From Sphingobacteriales bacterium 44-15 (GTDB lineage: Bacteria > Bacteroidota > Bacteroidia > Chitinophagales > Chitinophagaceae): a DNA stretch of 54,717 nucleotides. The position numbers were made by a program, and so were the translations under genes. The first letter of the stretch is position 1; every line of letters begins with the position of its first letter. Below the pieces are notes generated by a model. That model made no database searches. It had not been told where the DNA came from and was given only the letters and a program-made list of their open reading frames with translations. The stretch covers positions 1 through 54,717 of the forward strand of contig MKWG01000028.1 of the NCBI GenBank assembly GCA_001899685.1, given 5' to 3'. Of this stretch, positions 42,106 through 51,767 are shown piece by piece.

Positions 42106-45100
42106 ATGAAATTAACTGCATTTTTATTGTTGGCGGCTTTCCTGCAGGTGTCAGCCCGCAGCCACTCACAAACCATTACCCTTTCTGAAAAGAATGCTCC
42201 ATTAGAAAAGGTCTTTACAGAAATAAAAGCCCAAAGCGGGTACACCTTTGTATACCGGGACGAATGGTTAAAACTTGCTAAAAACGTGGATATCAATCTT
42301 CGGAATGCTACTGTCAGGCAGGCGCTAGACGCATGTTTTAAAAATCAACCCCTGACCTATACCATTATTAAAACGGCAGTTGTGATACGCCTTACTCAAA
42401 AAAAAGAGAATACAGATGCCGGAGCAGATTCTTTTGATATACTGCCGCCTGTTGATGTCAAAGGTAAAGTTACCGATGAAGAAGGTAAACCACTGCAGGG
42501 AGTTTCGGTAACCGTTAAAGGTTCTTCAAGAGGTACAAAAACAGATGACTCCGGCTTGTTTGCCCTTAACGGGATAGATGAAAAAAGCATATTGGTTTTT
42601 TCCATCATAGGATATCAGAGCCGGGAAATTACGGTCGGAAAACAAGAGACACTGAATATCAGGCTTGTCCAGGTGCAGGAAGTGCTTGACGACGTTGTGG
42701 TGATCGGATACGGCTCAGTAAAGAAATCGGATGTTACAGGTTCGGTTGCTACTGTAAAGCAGAGTGATATCGGCAATGTGGTTACTTCCGATGTTGGCAG
42801 CATGATACAGGGCCGTGTGGCAGGTGTAAATGTGGTAAGTGCAAACGGCGTCCCCGGATCCGGCAATAAGATCCTGGTTCGCGGCACGGGTACTTTATAC
42901 AATGCAGATCCCTTATATATTATTGACGGAATGCCCGGGAGCTTTGCAGCCATCAATACCTACGACATTGAATCCATAGAAATATTAAAAGACGCCTCTT
43001 CCACAGCCATATATGGTGCGCGTGCCGCCAATGGGGTAGTATTGGTAACTACCAAAAAAGGAAAAAGAGGTCCTTTACAGGTAACCTTAAATGCATACAT
43101 GGGGATTGCCCAAACACCTAAAAAATTACCCATGCTGAATGCAAGCCAGTATATAGACCTGGCTGTAGAAACTGATCCGAATTTCTGGTCGAAAGCAAAA
43201 CGCTTTATGCCGGTGAGTGACGGGGGATTGGGATACTCGGAAGAATGGGCGCGTACTACAAGGAATGATATCCAAAATACATTATTTCAAAATGCTTTGC
43301 AGCAGGAATACCATATCAATCTTAGCGGGGGCGCACCCAATATCACCTACAGCTTTTCGGCAGACTATCAAAACCAGGATGCCATAGTAGAAGGTTTTAA
43401 TCACCAGCGGCTAAACGTTCTGGCAAATACTGAATACAGGTATCATGATTTTATAAAAATTGGTAATAACCTTACTTTTTCACGTGTCGAGGATAATGGA
43501 ACTCCTTTTACAGGTTATGCCGCCTCATTAATGTCGGCGCTTAATTATGCGCCTTATATGGATCTTTATGATGAAAATAATTCCTGGGGATACTCCCAAA
43601 TGTCAAGCGCCCTTGATGGCGGAAGCAGCTTTAATCCATTGCCGGAAATTTATACGCATCACAGGCTGAGCAGGATCAATGTATTTCAGGACCAGGTATA
43701 CGGTGAAGTAAATATATATGATGGTCTGAGATTCAGAAGTCAGCTGATATATACACAAACATCTCCTTTCAGCCAGGAGTGGTATCCTACCTATGCGCAG
43801 GGAGGATTACAATATCCGTCCCAGATCACAAAAAGCATAAGCTGGTCTCAGGCTTCCACCTGGGAAAATTATTTTTCCTATAATAAAACTTTAGGCAGAC
43901 ATAGTATTTCAGCAATGGCAGGTATGTCAAGCTCCGTGTCAAAGTTTAATGATTCCTATGGACTGGGAGCGCTTGGAACAAGTTCCGCCACACTTCCATG
44001 GGATAATTATAATGTACTGATGGTTTCTCAAACACCGGTATCCAGCGTTACCAGCGAAAGTATTAGCCACACTGCTTATTTATCCTATTTTGGCAGGATC
44101 AATTACTCGTTTCTTGACAGGTACCTGCTAACCCTTAACTATCGCCAGGATGCCTCACCCAACTTTGCCCCTGAAAACCGCTGGGGACGTTTTCCTTCAG
44201 CAGCCCTGGCATGGAAAATTAACGAAGAACCTTTTTTGAAACAGGTTAAGGCTATTGACCAGTTGAAGCTGCGTTTAAGCTGGGGATTATCCGGCAACGA
44301 CCGTATCCCTAATTATGGATACCTGTCAACCTTATTTAAAGGCTATAATGTGGCAGGATTCCCTAACGGGGTTGGAGCGGCATTCGGCTATCCGGCAACC
44401 TGGATACAGGGCACAACATCCAATTCGCTTGCTTCTGTAGGTATTAAATGGGAGCAGTCGGAATCTTACAATGCCGGTATTGACCTCAGCTTGTGGCAGA
44501 ATAAATTTACGGCATCCCTTGATGTATATGTGCGCAACACCAATAACATCCTGGTGCAGGTACCTATTAACCCCTCTTCGGGTATTGATGTTGCTCCGTA
44601 TACCAATGCAGCTTCAGTGCGCAACAAAGGCTTTGACCTTTCTCTGGGGTACAATGATAAGATCAGCAGAAATCTCCGCTTCAGCTTATCGGGGGTAATG
44701 GGCTTTGTAAAAAACAAAGTCACTTCGCTTGGCGCCGGGGAGCCAATATGGAACGCACCGCTTGAAACAAGCGAATTTATTACACTCACTGCCGTAGGAC
44801 ACCCGATAGGTTCTTTTTATGGTTACCAGGTAGACAGGGTACTTCCTACTACTGCAGATGCGGAAGCATATAATGCAAAATACGGACAGCATGCTGCTGC
44901 GGGCGATATTGCCTTCAAAGATATAGCCGGACCAAAGGATGACAAGGGTAATCCAACCGGTCCTGACGGAAAAATTGATGATAATGACCGCACTTTTATC
45001 GGGAATCCTATACCAAAATTCAATTACGGGTTTAATCTCAGTCTTTATTATAAAAAATTTGACCTGAGCATTGGCGGTACAGGCATTGCCGGAGTGCAGA

Positions 45101-45516
45101 TATATGATTTCTTTTCTCAAACGATCAGAACGACTGAGCGTTTGAAAAGATGGAGAAAAGAAGGAGATATTACTGATGTTCCAAGAGCTGTAAGTGGTGA
45201 TAATAACAGGAACGGCAGGGTGTCGGACAGGTTCGTAACAGATGGAAGCTACCTCAAAATCAGGAATATCACATTAGGCTATAATGTATTGTCAAAAGAA
45301 AGCAAATACATACAGCAATTCAGGATATACCTCACTGCCCAGAATGCCATCCGGTTCACCAGTTACAAAAGTTATGATCCGGAACTGGGCTCTATGAATG
45401 CAAATGGCGGAGGCAACGACTCTAATTATAATTTACAGAGAGGCATTGCCGGGCAGTACAATAATTTCCCTAATCCGAGAATTTACCTGATAGGCTTAAA
45501 TGTAACATTCAAATAA
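42106..45516 (+). CDS. SusC/RagA TonB-dependent transducer with STN domain
   Basis: Outer-membrane oligosaccharide importer and signal transducer. The frame is open from 42037, but the ATG at 42106 gives a clean signal peptide (MKLTAFLLLAAFLQVSARSHSQ) and 1136 residues. The STN domain follows (ITLSEKNAPLEKVFTEIKAQSGYTFVYR... to about 95). Next are a carboxypeptidase-regulatory-like domain (VKGKVTDEEGKPLQGVSVTVKGSSRGT) and the plug, with DVVVIGYGSVKKSDVTGSVATV and the signature SIEILKDASSTAIYGARAANGVVLVTTKKGK. The barrel extends to the C-terminal NVTFK. The upstream sigma/FecR pair and the STN domain form a complete signalling chain. SusD follows after 86 bases, with a 7-bp stem between (45524-45556). 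Confidence 0.96.
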   Translation: MKLTAFLLLAAFLQVSARSHSQTITLSEKNAPLEKVFTEIKAQSGYTFVYRDEWLKLAKNVDINLRNATVRQALDACFKNQPLTYTIIKTAVVIRLTQKKENTDAGADSFDILPPVDVKGKVTDEEGKPLQGVSVTVKGSSRGTKTDDSGLFALNGIDEKSILVFSIIGYQSREITVGKQETLNIRLVQVQEVLDDVVVIGYGSVKKSDVTGSVATVKQSDIGNVVTSDVGSMIQGRVAGVNVVSANGVPGSGNKILVRGTGTLYNADPLYIIDGMPGSFAAINTYDIESIEILKDASSTAIYGARAANGVVLVTTKKGKRGPLQVTLNAYMGIAQTPKKLPMLNASQYIDLAVETDPNFWSKAKRFMPVSDGGLGYSEEWARTTRNDIQNTLFQNALQQEYHINLSGGAPNITYSFSADYQNQDAIVEGFNHQRLNVLANTEYRYHDFIKIGNNLTFSRVEDNGTPFTGYAASLMSALNYAPYMDLYDENNSWGYSQMSSALDGGSSFNPLPEIYTHHRLSRINVFQDQVYGEVNIYDGLRFRSQLIYTQTSPFSQEWYPTYAQGGLQYPSQITKSISWSQASTWENYFSYNKTLGRHSISAMAGMSSSVSKFNDSYGLGALGTSSATLPWDNYNVLMVSQTPVSSVTSESISHTAYLSYFGRINYSFLDRYLLTLNYRQDASPNFAPENRWGRFPSAALAWKINEEPFLKQVKAIDQLKLRLSWGLSGNDRIPNYGYLSTLFKGYNVAGFPNGVGAAFGYPATWIQGTTSNSLASVGIKWEQSESYNAGIDLSLWQNKFTASLDVYVRNTNNILVQVPINPSSGIDVAPYTNAASVRNKGFDLSLGYNDKISRNLRFSLSGVMGFVKNKVTSLGAGEPIWNAPLETSEFITLTAVGHPIGSFYGYQVDRVLPTTADAEAYNAKYGQHAAAGDIAFKDIAGPKDDKGNPTGPDGKIDDNDRTFIGNPIPKFNYGFNLSLYYKKFDLSIGGTGIAGVQIYDFFSQTIRTTERLKRWRKEGDITDVPRAVSGDNNRNGRVSDRFVTDGSYLKIRNITLGYNVLSKESKYIQQFRIYLTAQNAIRFTSYKSYDPELGSMNANGGGNDSNYNLQRGIAGQYNNFPNPRIYLIGLNVTFK

Positions 45517-45602
45517 CAGCGTAATGCTTTCACTCCGGAATTTATTAGTAAAGCATAATGATTTTCCACCTGAAGTTTTATCAGATCAATAAAACCATAA
45601 TA

Positions 45603-47180
45603 ATGAAAAAGATACTCCTGATAGTTTGGGTGCTTGCCCTTACATCCTGCTCAAAAGATATAGTAGACCTGAATGATCCGCAGAATTTTAATGAAGGCAA
45701 TTATTATTCAAATATGAATGAATGCCTTGAAGCTGTGGCAGCCATATATTCCAACCTCGTTGATCCCGGTTTGGATAAATATTTTTTTCATGCTGTTGAC
45801 GCAATGGGGCAGGAAATGTCGCTGCTGACGGGAACAGAGCCTACGCAGCCCCAGTTTAACAATTATAATGTGGATGCCAACAACCCGCTCAACGCATGGA
45901 TATGGCAATCTCTTTTCCGCCAGGTATGGCGGGCATCATTTGCACTGGAAAAAATAGAAGCATGGCAGCCCACACTGGAAAATGAAAATAAGCAAAAAGA
46001 GTATATGATCGGGGAATGTAAGTTCTTCAGAGCCTGGAGCTACTATTACCTGACACAGCTCTACGGCGATGTTCCCATGCATCTTTCAGCCACAGATATT
46101 AAAACCAAACCGGCAAAACCGCTTTCTCCCGTAGCAGAAATTGAGCGTACCATCATTGAGCCTGAGTTATTGAGCGCTATTGAATTACTTCCCGGCAAGT
46201 GGGAAAGCAAATATCTTGGCCGCATCACAAAGGGCGCCGCGCAAACTTACCTGGCTAAATATTATATCGGCGCCGGAAAATTCCCCGAAGCCGTTACCCA
46301 GCTTAATAATATCATCAACGATGCTGATGCCGGATATACTTATTCCACTAATTTCTATGGTATGTTCTCCAATGATGATAACCGTACAAATCCTGAGATC
46401 ATTATGCAAACCATTCACGATGCCAGCGATCCCGCAAGCCTGTGGTTTTATTTCCTGATTGACTACCACGAAAAAGTAGGTAAAAACTCGTACAACAGTA
46501 AAATGAATTATTATTCCCGGAACGACATGTGCGATTTTCCACTTACCGATGGAGCAGTATCTAATGCCAATGCCAATCAGTTCGTTTATATGTTGAATGG
46601 CGCTGAATATACAGACCCACGGGCAGCCCTTACATTTTATGGCGGAACAGATCCAGACGGGAAGACACTTGGTGCAATAACCTACAAAGGCGGTAGCTGG
46701 CCCTACAAGCCATACGAAGAAGGCAAATCCAATACAGGATATATGCTTAAAAAATATATGCCTTTTGAAAATGTGAGCATGATCTCAAGCTTTGGAGGGA
46801 ACTGCGGTAAAAATTCAACCGTATGGACAAGGCTCACCGATGTTAAGTTGTTGCTGGCTGAAGCTAAATTATTCAGCAATGATATCCCGGGAGCTTTTAC
46901 GCTTATTAACGAAGTAAGAACCCGCCCTGCAGTTGGTGCTGAGCCTTATGCCAATGCATTTGCCAACAACAATGAAGCATTCAGGGCATTAATGAAAGAA
47001 CGATACCTGGAGCTTTCCTGCGAACAGCAGCACTGGTTTGATCTTCGCCGCTGGGACAGGCTCGGCAAGATTGATATGGCCGCTCAGGTCGCTTCAGAGT
47101 CTGGTAAGACCTTGCCGGCGGGAGCAAAGACCTTACCCATTCCGCAGGGCGAAAAAGATACAAACTCATTTATCAATTGA
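45603..47180 (+). CDS. SusD/RagB family outer-membrane glycan-binding lipoprotein
   Basis: Surface lipoprotein partner of the preceding SusC. The frame is open from 45558, but the ATG at 45603 gives a typical lipoprotein signal (MKKILLIVWVLALTSCSKD, lipobox Cys16) and 525 residues. The N-domain DIVDLNDPQNFNEGNYYSNMNECLEAVAAIY, the TPR-like KFFRAWSYYYLTQLYGDVPMHL, and the C-terminal ALMKERYLELSCEQQHWFDLRRWDRLG, typical of RagB/SusD, are present. The protein ends in PIPQGEKDTNSFIN, also typical. The glycan is unknown; the GH26 gene downstream suggests a beta-mannan or a related polymer. Confidence 0.95.
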   Translation: MKKILLIVWVLALTSCSKDIVDLNDPQNFNEGNYYSNMNECLEAVAAIYSNLVDPGLDKYFFHAVDAMGQEMSLLTGTEPTQPQFNNYNVDANNPLNAWIWQSLFRQVWRASFALEKIEAWQPTLENENKQKEYMIGECKFFRAWSYYYLTQLYGDVPMHLSATDIKTKPAKPLSPVAEIERTIIEPELLSAIELLPGKWESKYLGRITKGAAQTYLAKYYIGAGKFPEAVTQLNNIINDADAGYTYSTNFYGMFSNDDNRTNPEIIMQTIHDASDPASLWFYFLIDYHEKVGKNSYNSKMNYYSRNDMCDFPLTDGAVSNANANQFVYMLNGAEYTDPRAALTFYGGTDPDGKTLGAITYKGGSWPYKPYEEGKSNTGYMLKKYMPFENVSMISSFGGNCGKNSTVWTRLTDVKLLLAEAKLFSNDIPGAFTLINEVRTRPAVGAEPYANAFANNNEAFRALMKERYLELSCEQQHWFDLRRWDRLGKIDMAAQVASESGKTLPAGAKTLPIPQGEKDTNSFIN

Positions 47181-47204
47181 TCAGTATTGATGTAAACAGG
47201 TTCA

Positions 47205-48932
47205 ATGAAATTACTCCGATCCAAATGGATTTTGCTGGCAGCAATGTTCATAGCAATCAACACTATTGTCTGCGGTACTCCAACGCATATCTATATCTAC
47301 AGGCTTGTTCAAAAAAATAATACAGCGCTGTATGATGAAGCAATGGCGGTATCCTGCCTCCAGGGGATACTAAACCGGGAAGGACCTGTTATATATGTTA
47401 GCTCTTCAACCAATATCCAGCCTGATTACTGGCTGCAACAGTTCGCTTCACCCGGTGGCTGGTTATCCGGAATTAAAATGGATACTTTGAAAACACCGGA
47501 CGAACTGTTTGCATTAGCAGGGAACAAAATTAAAGGCGCAGTAATCTGGGATACCGCAGTTGCTGCCTCTGTAAATGTAGCAACCACCATCGCCGGCGTA
47601 GAAGATGCTGTAGTGATGAGCCCTTCCTTTGCCAAAAAGTATCTTCATAAATGGAGACTTCCCATAATCAAAGATCTGAGAGGCATGTTTACCGGAGCAG
47701 TCACAGGCAGTGCGAAAAATGATGCCTACAGGTGGGCAATAAAAAACTACCTGGGCAAAGGGCTTTGTTATACGCATCGTGTATTTCTATCAGAAGACGC
47801 TTATAGCGCAAGGGCCAAAGGCGATATCGGTTATGTAGTTACGAGAGATTGGGCTGTGCACAAAGGCTCTTTTGTGTATGACCTTTCACCCTGGGGCGAC
47901 GAACAACCCCAGGACGATCCGGGGCAGCCATTGGGTACAGACCTGGAAACATATAAAATGATGCTGGGTGAGCTGTTACGGCAAACCGGTGGTAAGGAAA
48001 TGACAGAGATCGCCGGTTTCTTTGCATTTTCCAAATACAGCAATATGCCCGATCACCCGAGCAAACATAAAGATGTCCCTACGGAATGGGAATCTGTTTT
48101 TTTAATGTCGCCCTACAACTGCTATCAAAACACCTCTACAAGTTATTGTTTCAATCAATCATTCCATAGCCAGGCCCCGGTTAAAGATCTCCGGCAACAC
48201 CGCCCGTCTGTGGAAAAGAAGTTAAAGAACAAAACCTATATATGCATCCTGATGGCAGATTATGATTCCGGCACAGCATTGTATGAATTTTTATATAAAC
48301 ACTGGGATGATAAGCAAAGGGGGGAAATACCTTTTATCTGGGGCATCAATCCCAATCTTATAGAAACATATCCGGATATAATAGCGCATTTTTATAACAC
48401 CGCTACTGAAAACGATTATTTCGGTTCTGATGCCAGCGCTGCGGGGTACACAAATCCCAACAGGATCCTACCGCAATACCTTCCCTTATTCATCAGGCAC
48501 AATCAGAAATTTTTCAAAAAGCTTGATCTGACCATAGCGCCAATGGTACTGGATTGGAATGAGCCCACAGACCAGGTAAAGGATGCCTATGCACAGTTTT
48601 CTCCCGATGGATTTGCTACGATCATATACAACTTTCATACGGAAACCGTAAAGCACCAGACGCCGGAAGTATGGAAAGGAATGCCTGTAATGGATCTGCA
48701 TAATCATGCCTGCGAATTCAAAAGCATAGAAGAAGCGGCAAACGCAATGTCATCAGCTATTCCAGCAACTGAAGCAACCCCGTCATTTCATTTTTTCAGG
48801 ATCGTATGGACTTCCCCTTCAAACGTAATTGCGGGCATAGAAGCGTTAAAGCGTATACGCCCCGAGCTGGATATTGAAGTAACGGATCCTTATAATTTTT
48901 TTAAACTGTTTAAGGAACACTATGAAAAATAA
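47205..48932 (+). CDS. GxGYxYP-family putative glycoside hydrolase
   Basis: Secreted protein of 575 residues, probably of the GxGYxYP family (a predicted glycoside hydrolase fold with little biochemical data). The signal peptide is MKLLRSKWILLAAMFIAINTIVCG. The N-terminal segment VSCLQGILNREGPVIYVSSS is characteristic of the family N-domain. The later SDASAAGYTNPNRILPQYLP stands where the GxGYxYP motif is expected, but with changes (AAGYTNP), so active-site integrity is uncertain. YICILMADYDSGTALYEFLYKHWDD and APMVLDWNEPTDQVKDAYAQF are further conserved-looking segments. It starts 25 bases after SusD, so it is part of the same transcript. No confirmed substrate can be stated. Confidence 0.68.
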   Translation: MKLLRSKWILLAAMFIAINTIVCGTPTHIYIYRLVQKNNTALYDEAMAVSCLQGILNREGPVIYVSSSTNIQPDYWLQQFASPGGWLSGIKMDTLKTPDELFALAGNKIKGAVIWDTAVAASVNVATTIAGVEDAVVMSPSFAKKYLHKWRLPIIKDLRGMFTGAVTGSAKNDAYRWAIKNYLGKGLCYTHRVFLSEDAYSARAKGDIGYVVTRDWAVHKGSFVYDLSPWGDEQPQDDPGQPLGTDLETYKMMLGELLRQTGGKEMTEIAGFFAFSKYSNMPDHPSKHKDVPTEWESVFLMSPYNCYQNTSTSYCFNQSFHSQAPVKDLRQHRPSVEKKLKNKTYICILMADYDSGTALYEFLYKHWDDKQRGEIPFIWGINPNLIETYPDIIAHFYNTATENDYFGSDASAAGYTNPNRILPQYLPLFIRHNQKFFKKLDLTIAPMVLDWNEPTDQVKDAYAQFSPDGFATIIYNFHTETVKHQTPEVWKGMPVMDLHNHACEFKSIEEAANAMSSAIPATEATPSFHFFRIVWTSPSNVIAGIEALKRIRPELDIEVTDPYNFFKLFKEHYEK

Positions 48933-48940
48933 CTAACAGA

Positions 48941-48969
48941 GTTCCGAACCTTCCAATAAGGTTCGGGAC
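48941..48969 (+). promoter_or_regulatory. Intercistronic 12-bp hairpin
   Basis: GTTCCGAACCTT (48941-48952) pairs with AAGGTTCGGGAC (48958-48969) around the loop CCAAT; the single non-Watson-Crick position would be a G-U wobble. It lies eight bases after the GxGYxYP stop and 21 bases before the acyl-CoA synthetase ATG. There is no T-tract, so processing, 3'-end protection or partial attenuation is more likely than full termination. Confidence 0.7.
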
Positions 48970-48990
48970 CAATCCAAACTATTTACTATT

Positions 48991-50553
48991 ATGGAAATAC
49001 CTCTCACCCCTTTAGAATTTTCAAGACGCGCCCGGAAATTATATGGCGACAGGATAGCGGTGATTGATGGCGACCTGAAGTATACCTACAGGCAGTTTTT
49101 TGATCGTTGTGACCGTTGGTCGTATGCATTGCAACAACTGGGCATTATGCAGGGAGACCGTGTGGCTTATATAGCTAATAATACACATGCCCAGTTGGAA
49201 GCATTTTATAGCGTTCCGCAAATCGGAGCAATCCTGGTCCCTGTAAATTACAGGTTGTCTGCCGAAGAATTTGCTTATATCATCAACCATAGCGGCGCGG
49301 TCGCTGTATGTGTACATAGCGATTATTTAAAGGTAGTGGAAAGCATACAAAACCAGTTGCCGGGAGTAGAGCATTTTATTGCACTGGAAGAAGAGAGAGA
49401 AGGATGGGCAAGCTATGAAAAGCTCATAAAGCGCTCCCGGACAAAATATATGCCCGTGGACATTCAGGAACAGGATCTGATAACTATCAACTATACAAGC
49501 GGAACAACTGCCCAGCCTAAAGGTGTGATGATCACTCACCGGAATGCATACATGAATTCGATCGGCGCTCTTGTCCATTTTAACCTTTCCGTAAAAGAAC
49601 GCTACCTCTGGACCCTCCCTATGTTTCATGCAAACGGCTGGACTTTTGTGTGGACCATCACAGCATGTGGCGGCACTCATGTCTGCTTAAGAAAAACCGA
49701 TGCCCAGAGCATTTTCCATCTCATTAACCGGGAGAACATAACCCTGTTTTGCGCAGCTCCTACGGTATTGATCGGTATTGTTAATGCGCCGGAAAAGCTG
49801 CGCAGGCAGGCGCATTCCGGTATTCGTGTCATTACTGCGGGCGCGCCGCCTGCAGCAGCAACCATTGAGCGTGTTGAAAATGAATTGGGATGGGAGCTCA
49901 TACAGGTATATGGATTGACAGAAACGGCCCCCTTTATTTCCATTTGTGAAGCGCTTCCCGAACACCGCCACCTGTCCTTGTCTGAATCTGCTGTTATTAA
50001 AGCAAGGCAGGGAGTGGAATTGATCACTTCCGGAGAACTGATAGTAATAGACGAAGAAGATAATGAAGTGCCGCACGATGGCAATACAATGGGGGAGATC
50101 GTAACCAGGGGAAATGTAGTTATGAAAGGATATTACAATGACCCCGAAGCTACAAACAAAGTTTTAGTGAACGGCTGGTTCCATACCGGTGATATGGCTG
50201 TAATACACCCTGACGGTTATATAGAAGTGCGTGACAGGATAAAAGATGTTATTATCAGCGGGGGAGAGAACATCTCTTCTGTAGAAGTAGAAGCTGTTTT
50301 GTTGCGACACCCGTCTGTTAAAGAAGCGGCTATTGTCGGGATGCCTCACGGAAAGTGGGGACAGTCGCCCCATGCTTTTGTAGTACTGCATCAGGGACAT
50401 ATGCTGACGGAAGACGATCTTAAATTGTTTGTCGGGCAACACCTTGCTTCTTTTAAAAAACCGCAGTGGGTAACTTTCGTTAAAGAGCTTCCAAAAACAG
50501 CTACCGGGAAGATCCAGAAATATGTGTTGCGCGGCGGCAGGTCTAATCTTTAA
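48991..50553 (+). CDS. AMP-forming acyl-CoA synthetase
   Basis: ANL-superfamily ligase that activates a carboxylic acid with ATP and CoA. It has 520 residues with no signal peptide, so it is cytoplasmic. The P-loop-like motif YTSGTTAQPKG (168-178), the A5-type QVYGLTETAPF, the GWFHTGDMAVIHPDGYIEVRDRIKDVI hinge region and the catalytic Lys507 in TATGKIQKY are all present. The overall pattern is that of medium/long-chain or aromatic acyl-CoA ligases. It is embedded between glycan-degradation genes on the same strand; the following GH26 gene starts 19 bases after its stop. It may activate an acid released from an acylated glycan by the neighbouring hydrolase. Confidence 0.94.
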   Translation: MEIPLTPLEFSRRARKLYGDRIAVIDGDLKYTYRQFFDRCDRWSYALQQLGIMQGDRVAYIANNTHAQLEAFYSVPQIGAILVPVNYRLSAEEFAYIINHSGAVAVCVHSDYLKVVESIQNQLPGVEHFIALEEEREGWASYEKLIKRSRTKYMPVDIQEQDLITINYTSGTTAQPKGVMITHRNAYMNSIGALVHFNLSVKERYLWTLPMFHANGWTFVWTITACGGTHVCLRKTDAQSIFHLINRENITLFCAAPTVLIGIVNAPEKLRRQAHSGIRVITAGAPPAAATIERVENELGWELIQVYGLTETAPFISICEALPEHRHLSLSESAVIKARQGVELITSGELIVIDEEDNEVPHDGNTMGEIVTRGNVVMKGYYNDPEATNKVLVNGWFHTGDMAVIHPDGYIEVRDRIKDVIISGGENISSVEVEAVLLRHPSVKEAAIVGMPHGKWGQSPHAFVVLHQGHMLTEDDLKLFVGQHLASFKKPQWVTFVKELPKTATGKIQKYVLRGGRSNL

Positions 50554-50572
50554 TCACAACAACAGGAAGTAT

Positions 50573-51733
50573 ATGGGTTTATTAAAAATAATGCTGGGAA
50601 CCGGGTATGCAAGCCTGCTATTTATTTCTAAGGTGTATGGAAATGGGTTACCCATTGACGAAAAAGCCACAACAGAAACTGTTTGCCTGTACAAAAACCT
50701 TTCAGAGTTGTCAAAGAGCGGCCAGTTTATTTTCGGTCATCATGATGCATTAGCCTACGGTGTTGGCTGGAAGTCCATACCCGGCAAAAGTGATATAAAA
50801 GAGGTTACGGGAGATCATCCTGGTTTGTGTGGCTGGGATCTCTCAGGTATTGAAACAGGAAGCGTTGTCAATATAACCGGTATTGCTTTTGCAGAGATAA
50901 GGCAATATATCTTACAGGGATATGAACGAGGAGAAATAATTACCTGTAGCTGGCACATGATGAACCCGGCGACCGGAAAACCTGCCTGGGATGCAAAAAA
51001 AGGAACGCTTTCTTCTGTTTTGCCCGGTCATGAAAAGCATGAAGCATACAAGCGCTGGCTGGATGCAGCGGCTGAATTTATGCTTAGCCTGAAAGACAAA
51101 GAGGGAGTATATATACCGGTCATCCTTCGTCTTTTTCACGAGCTTAACGGGAACTGGTTCTGGTGGGGAGGGACGAATACCACATCAAATGAATTTAAGC
51201 AGCTATGGCAGTTTACTGTAAGCTATTTGCGGGATGAAAAGAATGTTCATAATGTTTTGTACGCGTTCAATACAGATATCTTCAAATCTGAAAATGAATT
51301 TTTACAAAAATACCCCGGCAATGAATGGGTGGATATTGTAGGATTTGATATCTACCAGCAAAAAAATGTATCTAATAAATCCTTTACCAGAAAACTGCAA
51401 AAGGATCTGATGCTGCTGAATGCAATTGCCTTAAAACAAAATAAAATACCTGCATTAACTGAATTCGGGTATAATACAATTCCTGACGATACATGGTGGA
51501 CACAGGTGTTTCTGAAAGCTGTCTGCAAATACAGGTTAGCTTATGTCATGGCCTGGCGTAACTCAGGAACAACCGAATACTATGTACCCTATGCCGGGCA
51601 ACAGTCTGCCGACGATTTCAGATCATTTTACCGCTCGGGCATTCCTTTGTTCAGCAAAGAAACCGGGCTTAGGCAAATGTATCAATTACATCCGCCTCTC
51701 GAAAATGATCGCCAGAATCATGAACAAAAATAG
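50573..51733 (+). CDS. Glycoside hydrolase family 26 (beta-mannanase type)
   Basis: Retaining endo-beta-mannanase or related GH26 enzyme. The frame opens at 50522 inside the preceding gene; the ATG at 50573 gives a hydrophobic N-terminus (MGLLKIMLGTGYASLLFISKVYG) and 386 residues. The early motif FIFGHHDALAYGVGW and the SWHMMNP strand are family-typical. The acid/base is Glu190 in FHELNGNWFWWG and the nucleophile is Glu297 in PALTEFGYN. The WRNSGTTEYYVPYAGQQSADDFRSF ending is also typical. Known GH26 activities are beta-1,4-mannanase, mannobiohydrolase and beta-1,3-xylanase, and mannan is the most likely substrate. The protein probably acts in the periplasm. Confidence 0.94.
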   Translation: MGLLKIMLGTGYASLLFISKVYGNGLPIDEKATTETVCLYKNLSELSKSGQFIFGHHDALAYGVGWKSIPGKSDIKEVTGDHPGLCGWDLSGIETGSVVNITGIAFAEIRQYILQGYERGEIITCSWHMMNPATGKPAWDAKKGTLSSVLPGHEKHEAYKRWLDAAAEFMLSLKDKEGVYIPVILRLFHELNGNWFWWGGTNTTSNEFKQLWQFTVSYLRDEKNVHNVLYAFNTDIFKSENEFLQKYPGNEWVDIVGFDIYQQKNVSNKSFTRKLQKDLMLLNAIALKQNKIPALTEFGYNTIPDDTWWTQVFLKAVCKYRLAYVMAWRNSGTTEYYVPYAGQQSADDFRSFYRSGIPLFSKETGLRQMYQLHPPLENDRQNHEQK

Positions 51734-51767
51734 TTTTTCATTTTTCAATATTCTATTCTTATACGTT

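Noticed and set aside
41982-42188. 68-codon frame before susC
   Set aside because: It overlaps the susC start in another frame and has no motif.
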